From assembly GCA_964036295.1 (NCBI GenBank), contig OZ038471.1, positions 14,278,184 to 14,342,183 of the forward strand: 64,000 bases of DNA. The letters are read 5' to 3'. Positions 34,446 to 44,748 of the stretch are shown in pieces. The DNA comes from Plumapathes pennacea. Its lineage: Eukaryota > Cnidaria > Anthozoa > Antipatharia > Myriopathidae. The stretch's first letter is position 1. Each line of letters begins with the position of its first letter. The notes beneath the pieces are model-generated. The model ran no database searches. It worked only from the letters and a program-made list of their open reading frames with translations, and was not told the DNA's origin. The position numbers and the translations under genes are program-made.

Positions 34446-36023
34446 GGTTACCAGTCCTCTCACAGGCTTTTCAACATTACACCAGCGCTGAAAACAATTG
34501 GTTATTCTTCTGTTAAAAATTAACAGACATTGCGGAATACACTTTTTCACAATAAAAATATAATAGACGGGTACACCTGTTGCCATGACAGCCAAACCAT
34601 AACACGCTTCGAGAGGTTTCGTCAGAAAAGGAACGACCGCCAAATATCCAGATATAAGCGCCATGGCAACTGGAATTACGATATTCACTTTATACCCACG
34701 TGGTAGGCCGGGCTTTGTGAATCTTAGCATTATCAATGCGGAAAAAATTGCAAAACATGTTAACCAGTCAATGAACAGAAGCCAGTTTAACAGAGTTTCT
34801 ATACCAGATGGAAGTAAAAAAAGAGACGTTAGCGTTCGAAACACTAGTGCAGGAATAGGTGTTTGAGTTTTGCGATGGACATAGCAAAAAAGGTCCGGGA
34901 CTTGTTTCTCCATTGCCATCGCCGCTAACATCCTACAGCTGTAGAAAACGTCCGTGTTTAAGGATCCCAGACACGATAAAGCGACCACTAACGGCATGAT
35001 CAGCCCAAACGTGTAGTTTAACTTAGAGCCAAATGTCACCACAACTGCAGCGGATGATAAATACTCCGATGGACTCAAAACGCTGAAGAAAGCGGCGTTG
35101 ATTAGGATATAACAAATCGCTATAAACGGCATAGACAACCATACCGCGCGAGGGAAATTTTTCTCTGGGTTACGGACCTCTTCTGTGACTGCGCCAAGGT
35201 CGGTCCAACCTCTATAGGCAAACATTACGCTGTAGAACGCATGCCCAATTAGACCAGGCGACTTCGTACTGCTTTTGAACGGTTCTTGAAAGTTATCATT
35301 GTAACCCTCCACAACACGAGTTAATCCAACGCCGATTATTACTACAATAGCGAGCAGCTTTGCAGTGGTGAAAATGCTTTGAGCTATAAGGGCGGTGCGA
35401 GCACTGATGGCGTTTATGATACCGATGAAACAGAGTAGACACGCAGCGACGACCTTGATAAGCCAGTCCGGTGGACTGCCGCTATTAGTTCCATAGATCA
35501 TCTGATAGAAAGGCTCTGTGGCATACAAGGCACAGGCAATGCTTGCCAAAGCTTTATAGCCTGGGGCGGTAAACCAAACATCGAGCATTGTGTACAGAAA
35601 CGCCACGAGGTCGCCAAACATAAATTTTAAGTATACGTATGTCCCACCGGACGAAGGAATTGTATTCGCCAGTTCAGCGTAGCATAACCCACCAAACAGG
35701 GCAATCAACCCGCCGAGCATCCACACCAGTAGGGTTAAGCCGACAGACTGGCAGTCCTTTAGGACAAAATTCGGTGAAATAAAGACTCCGGAGCCAATGA
35801 TTCCGCCGATCACCATTGCAATGGCGTGTGGAAGCGCAATTTTACGTTTGAGTACAAGACCGCCTGTTTCTAGCTCCGTGCCTCCATCTTCCAGAAGATG
35901 ACTTCTATCATCATTGGGCACGACGACGTCTAGTGACTCATGCATTGCATTTTGTTGGTTGTTTACGGCTCCTTTACCCGGCTCGTCTTCAACACAAACC
36001 AAAGGGGAATATTTGGTTTCCAT
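34437..36023 (-). CDS. SLC7-family (LAT-type) amino-acid transporter, copy 1, intronless
   Basis: A single open frame of 528 codons encodes a 12-TM APC-superfamily permease of the SLC7 light-chain branch, which exchanges or takes up amino acids at the plasma membrane. The hydrophilic N-terminus (about 1-60) leads into TM1 with the signature GGIIGSGVFISP (73-84), the unwound substrate-binding helix of this family. TM6 carries FAYRGW (268-273) followed by VTEEVRNPEKNFP, another family hallmark. The C-terminus ends with a short cytoplasmic tail. Length fits the family (about 500-535). Two oddities stand out. Residue 271 in the TM6 binding segment is Arg where relatives have a small residue or Asp. 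The extracellular loop between TM3 and TM4 (about 168-190) has no Cys, so the usual disulfide to an SLC3 heavy chain is not possible there. The start ATG is followed by a region conserved with copies 2 and 3 (NNQQNAM). It is divergent to copy 2. Substrate is unknown; the family assignment is firm. Confidence 0.93.
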   Translation of the reverse strand: METKYSPLVCVEDEPGKGAVNNQQNAMHESLDVVVPNDDRSHLLEDGGTELETGGLVLKRKIALPHAIAMVIGGIIGSGVFISPNFVLKDCQSVGLTLLVWMLGGLIALFGGLCYAELANTIPSSGGTYVYLKFMFGDLVAFLYTMLDVWFTAPGYKALASIACALYATEPFYQMIYGTNSGSPPDWLIKVVAACLLCFIGIINAISARTALIAQSIFTTAKLLAIVVIIGVGLTRVVEGYNDNFQEPFKSSTKSPGLIGHAFYSVMFAYRGWTDLGAVTEEVRNPEKNFPRAVWLSMPFIAICYILINAAFFSVLSPSEYLSSAAVVVTFGSKLNYTFGLIMPLVVALSCLGSLNTDVFYSCRMLAAMAMEKQVPDLFCYVHRKTQTPIPALVFRTLTSLFLLPSGIETLLNWLLFIDWLTCFAIFSALIMLRFTKPGLPRGYKVNIVIPVAMALISGYLAVVPFLTKPLEACYGLAVMATGVPVYYIFIVKKCIPQCLLIFNRRITNCFQRWCNVEKPVRGLVTNK

Positions 36024-37038
36024 TCTCTGCTGTGATCGCCGCTCGAGATTCGATCAGTGAATTCTAGCCTCTGGCCTTTGAGCGCCCTCAAATCGCCTGT
36101 CACGGAACAGTTCACGGGCTGTGAATATATTTGTTTTGTTCTTCTATTTTGCATAAGACCGATTTATCCACAATTTGATTCCAATGAGCAGGCAATATGG
36201 AAAGGCAATAACTATTAAAGAGTTTCAACAAAAGATCAGTCACTCCCGGCCCCTATAAATTATCTGGTGGCCACTACAATTAAGAAACGTTGACAGTATC
36301 TTTCCATTCAAGCACATAAGGCTCCGATCGCACTTGTAATTCTGACGACATTTATATCAACACTTGCATCATTTGAAGTGAAAACAGGGCTTGTCACCAA
36401 AAATATATGTCAGAAAGTTGCTACCAAGCACTGAAGAAGCCGTCGTATTGCCCTCAATGCTGCGGTTATTATCGACTAAACTTCCTAGTGCGACCGGGCC
36501 CTAACTATCAAAACGGCTCGAAAATAGTGTTGGCCGACAATATACGAACACTAAGCCCTTCGTCACAGACTCATTTCGTATAATTATAAATAAATTATAA
36601 TAATCCTATAACAACCGCCCGGGCACTTATTAATTTTAAAGAGACAGGGCGCTAATTTAACTTTCAAGAGGAACATTGTAGTACAATGGAACCTTCCTGA
36701 GAGACCCCTACATGACCATGACCGATTGTTCCCTCAGTCAAATTTCTATTAGTGAAACCTCTCGTAAGCGACCGCGACCACCTTGAGGTTCACTATTATA
36801 TTAATTCTACCCCTATAAAGCGAATAAATGTCAATACGCCACTGCTGCAAGGCTCAAATCATTATTCTGCATGCAGATATTTGATTACGAATATTATCTT
36901 ATCGTTCAAATCCACACATTGTAGTATTACAATAAAACCAAAGGCTGGGTGGTGCAACGTAACACTGTTCAATTTTAAGGCAAAATAATTGATCATACCC
37001 GATAAACGAATATTTTGGTCGTTTTCTCACAAATTCGT
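36024..37038. other. Shared upstream region of the head-to-head SLC7 pair
   Basis: With the minisatellite to its right, this 1.5-kb interval separates two divergent transporter starts and must hold both promoters. I see no coding exon here and no single convincing TATA element to assign. Part of it is AT-rich (for example 36,580-36,610). Confidence 0.4.
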
Positions 37039-37209
37039 TATACCGGGGTTCCCGATATAACGAACCCCTGATATAACAAACCCCCGATATAGCGAACCCC
37101 CGATATAACGAACACCCAATATAGCGAGCTCCCGATATAACGAACCCCCGATACAACGAACACCCAATATAACGAGCTCCCGATATAACGAACCACCGAT
37201 ATAACAAAC
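37039..37209. repeat. Minisatellite of about 17 bp (CCCGATATAACGAACCC type)
   Basis: About ten imperfect copies of a unit like CCCCGATATAACGAAC run up to about 300 bp before the copy 2 start. The unit resembles the terminal sequence common in pogo-like transposons (CTCGATATAACG), so it may have grown from a transposon end; that is inference. The sequence just after it (ATATAACAAACACATTTT, 37,200 on) recurs at 40,159 upstream of copy 3. Confidence 0.9.
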
Positions 37210-37524
37210 ACATTTTCCCAGTCCTTTGGCATTTCTATATCGGGGTTCCCCGGCCTAAACAGGCATTGAACAGGTGACGGAGAACTCAAACCAGATTTAA
37301 CAACACTGTTTGACCGGGACCTCGAGAGTTTCAAAATTTCAGATGGAACTCTCAATGTTTCATACCTGAGACCGAGAACGAAAAGAAAGAAGAAACCGGG
37401 AATTGTGAATAAAACAGGAAACCAGATTCTCAGTTTCCCGTTCCGGGTTCCAGATTTTAAATGGGTTAATAATTTGAATATTGTTCGCGTGTCAGACACG
37501 GGCGTCACGGGCGTCACAGGCACA

Positions 37525-39099
37525 ATGGACAAATGTGCACCTTTGGATTACAATGAAGACAATTCGAATACAGGAGCCGTTTGCAACCAGCAAAATGCAA
37601 TGAAAGATTCACAAGACGTCGTAGTCAATGATGATGGAAGTCTACTAAAAGATGGAGACATACAAACAGACGCTCTTGTGCTCAAACGTAAAATCGGGCT
37701 TCCACACGCCATTGCAATGGTGATCGGCGGAATCATTGGCTCCGGAGTCTTTATTTCGCCGAGTTTCGTCCTAAAGGACTGCCATTCTGTCGGCTTGACC
37801 CTACTGGTGTGGATGCTCGGCGGGTTGATTGCACTGTTTGGTGGGTTGTGTTGCGCTGAACTGGCGAATACAGTTCCTTTGTCCGGTGGCACATATGTAT
37901 ACCTCAAATTTATGTTTGGCGACCTCGTGGCGTTTCTCTTCACCTGGATTGATGTTTGGTTCATCTCCCCAGGCTATAAAGCTTTGTCAAGCATTGCCTT
38001 TGCCTTGTATGCCACAGAGCCTTTTTATCATATGATCTATGGAACTAATAGCGGCAGTCCACCGGACTGGCTTATCAAGGTCGTCGCTGCATGTCTACTC
38101 TGTTTCATCGGTATCATAAACGCCATCAGTGCTCGCACCGCCCTCATAGCTCAAAGCATTTTCACCACTGCAAAGCTGCTCGCTATTGTAGTAATAATCG
38201 GCGTTGGATTAGCTCGTGTTGTGGAGGGTTACAATGATAACTTTCAAGAACCGTTCAAAAGCAGTACGAAGTCGCCTGGTCTAATTGGGCATGCGTTCTA
38301 CAGCGTAATGTTTGCGTATAGTGGGTGGGGGGAACTGGGATCAGTCACAGAAGAGGTTCTTAACCCAGAGAAAAATTTCCCTCGCACGGTATGGTTGTCT
38401 CTGCCGTTTGTTACGCTTTGTTATATCCTGATCAACGCCGCCTTCTTCAGTGTTTTGAGTCCAGCGGAGTATTTATCATCCCCTGTAGTAGTGGTGACAT
38501 TTGGCTCCAAGTTGAACTACACGTTTGGGCTGATCATGCCGTTAGTGGTCGCTTTATCGTGTCTGGGATCCTTAAACACGGGCATTTTCTGCAGCTGTAG
38601 GATGTTAGCTGCAATGGCAATGGAGAAACAAGTCCCCGACCTTTTTTGCTATGTCCATAGCAAAACTCAAACACCTATTCCTGCACTGGTGTTTCGAATG
38701 CTAACGTCTCTTTTTTTACTTCCTTCTGGTATAGAAACTCTGTTAAACTGGCTTCAGTTCATTAACTGGTTAGCATCTTTTGCTCTTTTTTCCGCATTGA
38801 TAGTCCTAAGATTCACAAAACCCTGCCTACCACGTGGGTATAAGGTGAATATCGTAATTCTAGTTGTCATGACGCTTGTAACTGCATATTTGGTGGTCGT
38901 TCCTTTTCTGACAAAACCTCTCGAAGCGTGTTATGGTTTGGCTGTCATGGCAACAGGTGTGCCCGTCTATTATATTTTTATTGTGAAAAAGTGTATTCCG
39001 CAATGTCTGTTAATTTTTAACAGAAAAATAACTAGTTGGTTTCAGCGCTGCTGCAATCTTGAAAAGCCTGTGAGGGGACTGGTAACCAGGGATAAATAA
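37525..39099 (+). CDS. SLC7-family (LAT-type) amino-acid transporter, copy 2, intronless
   Basis: Encodes 524 residues when started at the ATG at 37,525. An in-frame ATG lies 120 bases upstream, but its extra 40 residues are not shared with copies 1 and 3, so I prefer the internal start. The protein is closely similar to copy 1 along its whole length: TM1 GGIIGSGVFISP, TM6 FAYSGW then VTEEVLNPEKNFP, and the SRTALIAQSIFTTAKLLA-like stretch (here ISARTALIAQS). Ser replaces the Arg seen in copy 1 at the TM6 position. As in copy 1, the TM3-TM4 loop lacks the heavy-chain cysteine. It has no introns. AATAAA (39,095-39,100) overlaps the stop codon. A 12-TM plasma-membrane amino-acid exchanger or uniporter is expected; substrate cannot be read from sequence. 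It is head to head with copy 1 and in tandem with pseudogene copy 3. Confidence 0.93.
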   Translation: MDKCAPLDYNEDNSNTGAVCNQQNAMKDSQDVVVNDDGSLLKDGDIQTDALVLKRKIGLPHAIAMVIGGIIGSGVFISPSFVLKDCHSVGLTLLVWMLGGLIALFGGLCCAELANTVPLSGGTYVYLKFMFGDLVAFLFTWIDVWFISPGYKALSSIAFALYATEPFYHMIYGTNSGSPPDWLIKVVAACLLCFIGIINAISARTALIAQSIFTTAKLLAIVVIIGVGLARVVEGYNDNFQEPFKSSTKSPGLIGHAFYSVMFAYSGWGELGSVTEEVLNPEKNFPRTVWLSLPFVTLCYILINAAFFSVLSPAEYLSSPVVVVTFGSKLNYTFGLIMPLVVALSCLGSLNTGIFCSCRMLAAMAMEKQVPDLFCYVHSKTQTPIPALVFRMLTSLFLLPSGIETLLNWLQFINWLASFALFSALIVLRFTKPCLPRGYKVNIVILVVMTLVTAYLVVVPFLTKPLEACYGLAVMATGVPVYYIFIVKKCIPQCLLIFNRKITSWFQRCCNLEKPVRGLVTRDK

Positions 39100-39560
39100 A
39101 TCACTATAAACTGCAGCCCAGTCTATCAACCGTACAACTTATTAATGAATTTGTTGAAGATGAGAAGAAGAATAAACATGATAAGAAATACATTATTTGC
39201 AAATGTGAACGGCTGTCAGCTTCCAGCAGCTGCAACTTGGAGACATGTGAACATATCGAACAAAATGTCTCCTATCCACCCTTCCCTCCCAAAAGTATTT
39301 GGGCAAGGCCGAACGACTGCCTCCCCGGCCCACGATAAAATGCGCCCCTCGGGCCCAAAATGACCGCTTATAATAAGGTATTCTCAGTGCAACGGAGAAC
39401 ACAGAGGCAATGGCCGACTCACGGATAGATTTTTCGATACACAGCTCCAAAACCCAAATATTTGCCCCAAAATTACCAATTATAACTGAACTGTAACGTG
39501 CGCAACAAGCAAGAATGTTCGAGTGCGTGATATAAGGGTTCTTTGTTGACTGTCGGCAAT
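39100..39560. repeat. 3' flank shared with copy 3 (segmental duplication)
   Basis: Sequence after the copy 2 stop matches that after the copy 3 stop. AATGTGAACGGCTGTC occurs at about 39,202 and 43,246, and TTCGAGTGCGTGA at about 39,518 and 43,346. The duplicated segment therefore extends several hundred bases past the coding region, so copy 3 arose by DNA-level tandem duplication rather than a separate retroposition. Confidence 0.75.
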
Positions 39561-39620
39561 ATTTATCGTTGCGACATAATGTATATTTTTCACTTAATGT
39601 CTGCGTTTGTGAATGAGTGT

Positions 39621-39857
39621 CCAGGGGCCAATTCAATAAAACATTTACAAGTGTATTTTACAAGTTGGGCCAATTTCCCTCACGTTAAAACACATTTTAA
39701 TCCAATACCAATACCAGATCAGTTCCAGTTATACAGTTGAGACCTGTATCTGTAATGTTTTACATACTTTTTTCCGATTGGAGTTCGTTTAGTGGCGTTT
39801 GAATAATGGTCCAACTTGTAAAATACATGTGTAAATGTTTATTGAATTGGCCCCTGG
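39621..39857. mobile_element. MITE family 1 (237 bp)
   Basis: Starts CCAGGGGCCAATTCAATAAA and ends with its near reverse complement TTTATTGAATTGGCCCCTGG. The subterminal motifs TTTACAAGTGTATTTTACAAG and CTTGTAAAATACATGTGTAAA (shown in part) are also inverted. Two further copies lie at 49,046-49,282 and about 49,275-49,485. No coding capacity. Confidence 0.85.
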
Positions 39858-39965
39858 TTTGGTTAGAGCTACGTTCGACTATCAAAAACACCTCTTTTAA
39901 CGCGGTGTATTTTAGACCAGTGGGGGACACTTTGGTCTTTGTCTGAAATGTCTGGCCAAATGTTC

Positions 39966-40130
39966 CGGGATGGGGCTAAGGATATAGCCATAAAGGTATG
40001 TGCCGCCCCAAAGGGTATCGTTTAGCCATATAGGTATGTGCCGCCCCAAAGGGTATCGTTTTCAAGTATTTTATTCTGAAATAGGGTATAAATTTTGCCT
40101 TTTGGCGAACGAATAGAAAAGTAGATTTTG
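39966..40130. repeat. Dispersed repeat with GGTATGTGCCGCCCC motif
   Basis: Two tandem units contain GGTATGTGCCGCCCCAAAGG (39,997 and 40,032), followed by TTTTATTCTGAAATAGGGTA. The opposite-strand form (GGGGCGGCACATAC) occurs at about 51,002 next to a CCCTATTTCAGACC minisatellite, so the two loci are copies of one repeat family in opposite orientation. Confidence 0.7.
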
Positions 40131-40259
40131 CATTTTTTGTGTTTTGTGTTTTTCTTTTATATAACAAACACATTTTTTCAATCTCGTGGCACTTCGTTGT
40201 GTAGACAATACACTGAACATTGAAATGGTAACGGAGAACTCAACCAGGTCTTCTCAAGA

Positions 40260-41500
40260 ATCAGATTACTCAAAGTAGTAAATTTGGCATTTTTTTAAAA
40301 AGGAGAATCCGACTGCATGTGTCAACTCACTGCGTCCAGTGATTTTGAACAAGGCGTTCAGAAATTTTCAGATGAAACCGCAAAGGCTATGTTAAAAAAA
40401 TAGGCACCTGAGGTGCATGTGTCTACTGCATTTGTTCTTCTATTTTTTGTATGAAGAAATTGCACCACAAAATGATTTGTGACGTATTTCCGTTATCTTG
40501 AATCAGCTGGCCCGCTGCCAGTCGCATTTGTGTTTACGCTAAAACTGTTCTATAAGAAACGATTCTTTTCTGGGAAACTGGGAAAATTTAAGAATTGGGA
40601 AAACGCACACACTTAATGCAGGAACAGAGAAGGATACCCAGATATTGAAGGCATTTCACAGATCGAAACTCGGATCAGCACAAAGAAGCACTTGCGTTAC
40701 ACCTCGACTCCAAGAGCGTCGCGAGGCGAAACTGACTCACTGGAGAAATATAGGTTCCCCAAGATGAAGATGCAGTAACCATTGCTAGGAAATATGCCTA
40801 TTCAGTTGCCATTGACGGTTTTTGTAACCAGTTAACTTCACAGCCGTCACGCCCAAATCAAATCAGTAACGACAAGCACAACTAGGCTCAAATGAAGTAT
40901 ATATTTATTTATACTCATACGCGAATAACAAATGGAAGATTCATAGATGCTTTACATTTTACTGTACTCTCTCTGCCGACCGAAACATCGACAAAAAATA
41001 ATGACTGGTTGATTTACGTACCGTTGCAATGTGTTGTCATACTGTACACAGTTCGTCAGGAAAATCGGGCGATGCATAGTACTCGCCAGAACCTTTCATT
41101 CGAGCGTTTTCGGCACACATATTTTCAAAAGCTGCGATTTGAGGCAAACTCAACAAGCGCTCGCTGCTTTCCCTCGGCAAGGAATCTCGTCGCTCTAACT
41201 CCGTATCTGTTCATTTCGCGCCAAGTTCATCGATTCGCTACACTGAAGTAACCTTTCGTTTGACACACAAAACTGAAATTTTCCGAAACCTGATCGCCTC
41301 GCTGAAAACCCTGTGACTCATGAGTTTCTCGTGATCACAGTCATTGTTTCCTCGACCAATAGCGAAGTTCGTGTACAATCGGCAATCCAGTCCTTCCTTT
41401 CGTTGGTTCCGAATATAAACGCGCGACCATTTATCGATTCTTACCTCACGCAGACGATGACATGTGTCTACTTCGAAGCAGTAGACACAAAAATGAATCC
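40260..41500. other. Extra sequence upstream of copy 3, no gene seen
   Basis: Upstream homology between copies 2 and 3 is split. The block at 37,200-37,290 matches 40,159-40,250, and the block just before the start codons matches 41,500-41,708. The 1.2 kb between them has no counterpart upstream of copy 2 and looks like an insertion. It contains short open frames without family resemblance. Confidence 0.45.
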
Positions 41501-41708
41501 GGAAAAGAGAAATTGAGAATTCCGGAACGTGAAACTGAAAACTGACAACTGTGAATCAGGACCAGAAACCGCCTACCCGGTTCCTCGTTCCCAGATTCCC
41601 GATTCCAGGTTCTAAATTATAAAGAGATGAAATAATTCAATAGTAAACACGAACGCCGCAGGCTTTAGAACTCTGATCAAACCACGAGTGGCGACCCCAC
41701 AACACAAA

Positions 41709-43148
41709 ATGGAAAATTGTTCCCCTTCGGACTGTGCTGAAGACGACCCGAATAAACGAGCCGTGAGCAACCAACAAAATGCAATGCACGAGTCACTACG
41801 CGCCGTCGTGGCCAATTATGATGAAAGAAGTCGTCTTCTCGAAGATGGAGACGCGGAACTAGAAACAGACGCTCTTGTACTCAAACGTAAAATGTTGCGT
41901 TGCGTTGTGTTACGCTGAACTGGCGAATACAATTCCTTCGTCCGGTGGCACATACGTGTACTTAAAATTTGCGTATGGCGACTTAGTGGGGTTTCTGTAC
42001 ACAATGCTCGATGTATGTTTTACCTCCTCTGGCTATCAAGCTTTGGCAAGCATTGCCTTCGCATTGTATGCCACAGAGCCTTTCTATCATATGATCTATG
42101 GAACTAATAGCGACAGTCCACCGGACTGGCTTATCAAGGTCGTCGCTGCGTGTCTACTCTGTTTCATCGGTATCATAAACGCCATCAGTGCTCGCACCGC
42201 CCTTATAGCTCAAAGCATTTTCACCACTGCAAAGCTGCTCGCTATTGTAGTAATAATCGGCGTTGGATTAACTCGTGTTGTGGAGGGTTACACTGACAAC
42301 TTTCAAGAACCGTTTAAAGGCAGTACGAAGTCGCCTGGTCTAATTGGGCATGCGTTGTACAGCGTAATGTATTCTTATAGTGGTTGGACCGACCTTGGCG
42401 CAGTCACAGAAGAGGTCCGTAACCCAGAGAAAATTTTCCCTTGCACGATATGGTTGTCTATGCCGTTTATAGCGATTTGTTATATCTTAATCAACGCCGC
42501 TTTCTTCAGTGTTTTGAGCGGTCCAGCGGAGTATTTATCATCCGCTGCAGTCGTGGTGACATTTGGCTCTAAGTTGAACTACACGTTTGGGCTGATCATG
42601 CCGTTAGTGGTCGCTTTATCGTATCTGGGAACCTTAAATACAAACGTGTTCATCAGCTGTAGGATGTTAGCGGCGATGGCAATGGAGAAACAAGTCCCCG
42701 ACCTTTTTTGCTATGTCCATAGCAAAACTCAAACACCTCTTCCTGCACTGGTGTTTCGAACGCTAACGTCTCTTTTATTGCTTCCATCCGGTATAGAAAT
42801 TCTCTTAAACTGGCTTCTGGTCATTGACTGGTTAACATGTTTTGCACTTTTTTCCGCATTGATAATGCTAAGATTCACAAAGCCCGGCCTACCACGTGGG
42901 TGAATATCGTAATTCCAGTTGCCATGGCGCTTATATCTGGATATTTGGCGGTCGTTCCTTTTCTGACGAAACCTCTCGAAGCGTGTTATGGTTTGGCTGT
43001 CATGGCAACAGGTGTACCCGTCTATTATATTTTTATTGTGAAAAAGTATATCCCGCAATGTCTGTTAATTTTTAACAGAAGAATAACTAGTTGGTTTCAG
43101 CGCCACTGTAATCTTGAAAAACCTGTGAGGACTGGTAACCAGGGATGA
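41709..43148 (+). pseudogene. SLC7-family transporter, copy 3, disrupted
   Basis: The start (MENCSPSDCAEDD) and the common N-terminus (SNQQNAMHES, then LKRK) match copies 1 and 2. About 150 bases equivalent to the end of the N-tail, TM1 and much of TM2 are then missing at about 41,893, replaced by a short GTTGCGTTGC filler. The deletion removes the GGIIGSGVF motif and shifts the frame, giving a stop at about 41,918. From CYAELANT onward the transporter reads well in another frame (TM3 to TM10, including YSYSGWTDL). A 7-base deletion at about 42,902 (TATAAGG lost) then makes a stop, and the last helices continue in a third frame to 43,148. A 2-base deletion near 43,129 alters the tail. AATAAA follows at 43,148. 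Loss of TM1 alone should abolish transport. Confidence 0.9.
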
Positions 43149-43153
43149 ATAAA

Positions 43154-43620
43154 TCGCTGTAAAACTCTGACGAAGTTGTTGAAGACAAGGAATAATAATT
43201 ATGATAATAAATATAGTTATAAAATACCAACTTGTTTATTTACGAATGTGAACGGCTGTCGGCTTTCAGCAACTGCAACTTAGAGATATGTAAACACATC
43301 GATAAAGATGCCTCTAAAAGCACAAACGTTTACACCAAAAAATATTCGAGTGCGTGACTTAGGGGTTCTTCGTTGATGAGTTACTAATTGGATTGGGGCA
43401 AAGTTCACATCACAGACCCTTAGGATATTGATTGTGATATCACTTACTGTTGAAGACAGCTTGATTCTGCTCATGTGATTAAGAGGCCCGGGTAAGCGGG
43501 TCCCAACTCCTTTGGCGTTCTGTTAAAGTTGGCGGCACATGCAGAATACTGAACAGAACCTATCTGACCGTTCTTATAAATATTCAGTTGGCTGCTGACC
43601 ATCATGAAATAAAGATAGGC
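43154..43620. other. Spacer after copy 3, partly duplicated flank
   Basis: Up to about 43,385 this matches the 3' flank of copy 2. Beyond that it is unique-looking. No gene seen. Confidence 0.5.
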
Positions 43621-43623
43621 TTA

Positions 43624-43743
43624 GGCCCAGTTCAGACGTCGCTCTTTTCTTGCGCCGAACTCAATGCAAATGAGCAAAAGCCATTTTTCGAGCTAATTTG
43701 CATTGAGTTCGGCGCATGAAAAGAACGACGTCTGAGCTGGGCC
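43624..43743. mobile_element. Harbinger-like MITE (120 bp) with TTA target-site duplication
   Basis: A nearly complete hairpin. The first about 52 bases (GGCCCAGTTCAGACGTCGCT and on) are the reverse complement of the last about 52 with few mismatches. Both ends are flanked by TTA (43621-43623, 43744-43746), the three-base duplication typical of PIF/Harbinger elements. No coding capacity. Confidence 0.85.
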
Positions 43744-43776
43744 TTAGGCACTGAGCCAAAAAGGTAACTCACACAG

Positions 43777-43801
43777 TGAGTGAGTGAGTGAGTGAATGAG
43801 C
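43777..43801. repeat. (GTGA)n microsatellite
   Basis: Short run of GTGA/GAGT units beside the Harbinger-like MITE. Confidence 0.85.
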
Positions 43802-44680
43802 AATAGATTGTGGCACGACTCCCAGATATGCTATAGATACCAGTGGGGGGACTCCCACATAAAAATGACGGGGATGCCCGTCAGAAATTTTGGTTTTTTT
43901 AAATTTTCGTACTAAAACGGGCGTGGCTCAAGCTTATTTTAACCCCTAAAGGGTACAAATAAAAGCATACCAAGAAATTTAAGTTTGGATGTCTTTCATT
44001 GCTATAAAGATAACATCATGAAGCACTTTATCCCTCGCTGTTTTCAAACCAAAAAAGTTTATTCGACTGACACCCGACCCCTAAACGGTACCACGTCACA
44101 TAAAATGTCAGCGTTTGATGTTGAGGACCCTAAGTGGTACCAAAACCCGTGATTTTAGACCCCTAGAAACTAGTACACTTGCCTCCCCAAAAATCAAACA
44201 AAAAAACAACAACAACAAAAACGAGAAATGAAACACCAGTCTTCAAAGAAGCACAAAATAAAGGAAAAACAATTGAAGCAACACAAAAACAGTGTTATGC
44301 CACTGACGAGGCTTTATTGCTTTTTTCCCCGTCAAACGCCACAAACAGTGATTTCTCTAGAAAAATAACAAATGCTTAAAAATATTCGACTTACATTAAT
44401 CGACTATTATACTTTGTAGATATAGAATACATTTTTTTTATTTGGAAAAATAACTTTCTTCATCAATTGCACCAATGGAACATTCCTGTAATATGCCAGA
44501 AATCCCAGTATTTTTAAAAGCAATAATATTTATATGTTCTATGCTCGAGGCCTTGGAGAAGACCAGAGACAGTTTATAATTAGGTTGTCAAAGATTTAAA
44601 GTGGTTTTTAGTGTTTTAGAAAATTTCCAAAATAATTTGGGCTTACAGACTTTTAAAATGCCAAAGATTTTAGTAACTTG
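43802..44680. other. Spacer, no gene seen
   Basis: Contains an unclassified stretch with repeated phrases such as CCCCTAAAGGGTAC, CCCCTAAACGGTACC and CCTAAGTGGTACC (43,940-44,140), which looks like a decayed dispersed repeat. This is also the expected 3' UTR side of the minus-strand P4HA gene. TTTATT (AATAAA on the minus strand) occurs near 44,311 and 44,437, but I cannot choose between them. Confidence 0.4.
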
Positions 44681-44683
44681 CAC

Positions 44684-44710
44684 TAAGGTAAATAAAGACT
44701 GATTGATTGG

Positions 44711-44748
<38 letters not shown>

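Noticed and set aside
37405-37524. Upstream ATG of SLC7 copy 2 (40 extra residues)
   Set aside because: The extension has no counterpart in copies 1 and 3, while the ATG at 37,525 aligns with their starts.
37038-37532. 164-codon minus-strand frame with repeated YIGSSLYW-like peptide
   Set aside because: It is the translation of the 17-bp minisatellite and overlaps the copy 2 transporter on the other strand.
40892-41251. 119-codon plus-strand frame
   Set aside because: No family resemblance or splice sites, and it lies in the extra sequence upstream of pseudogene copy 3.
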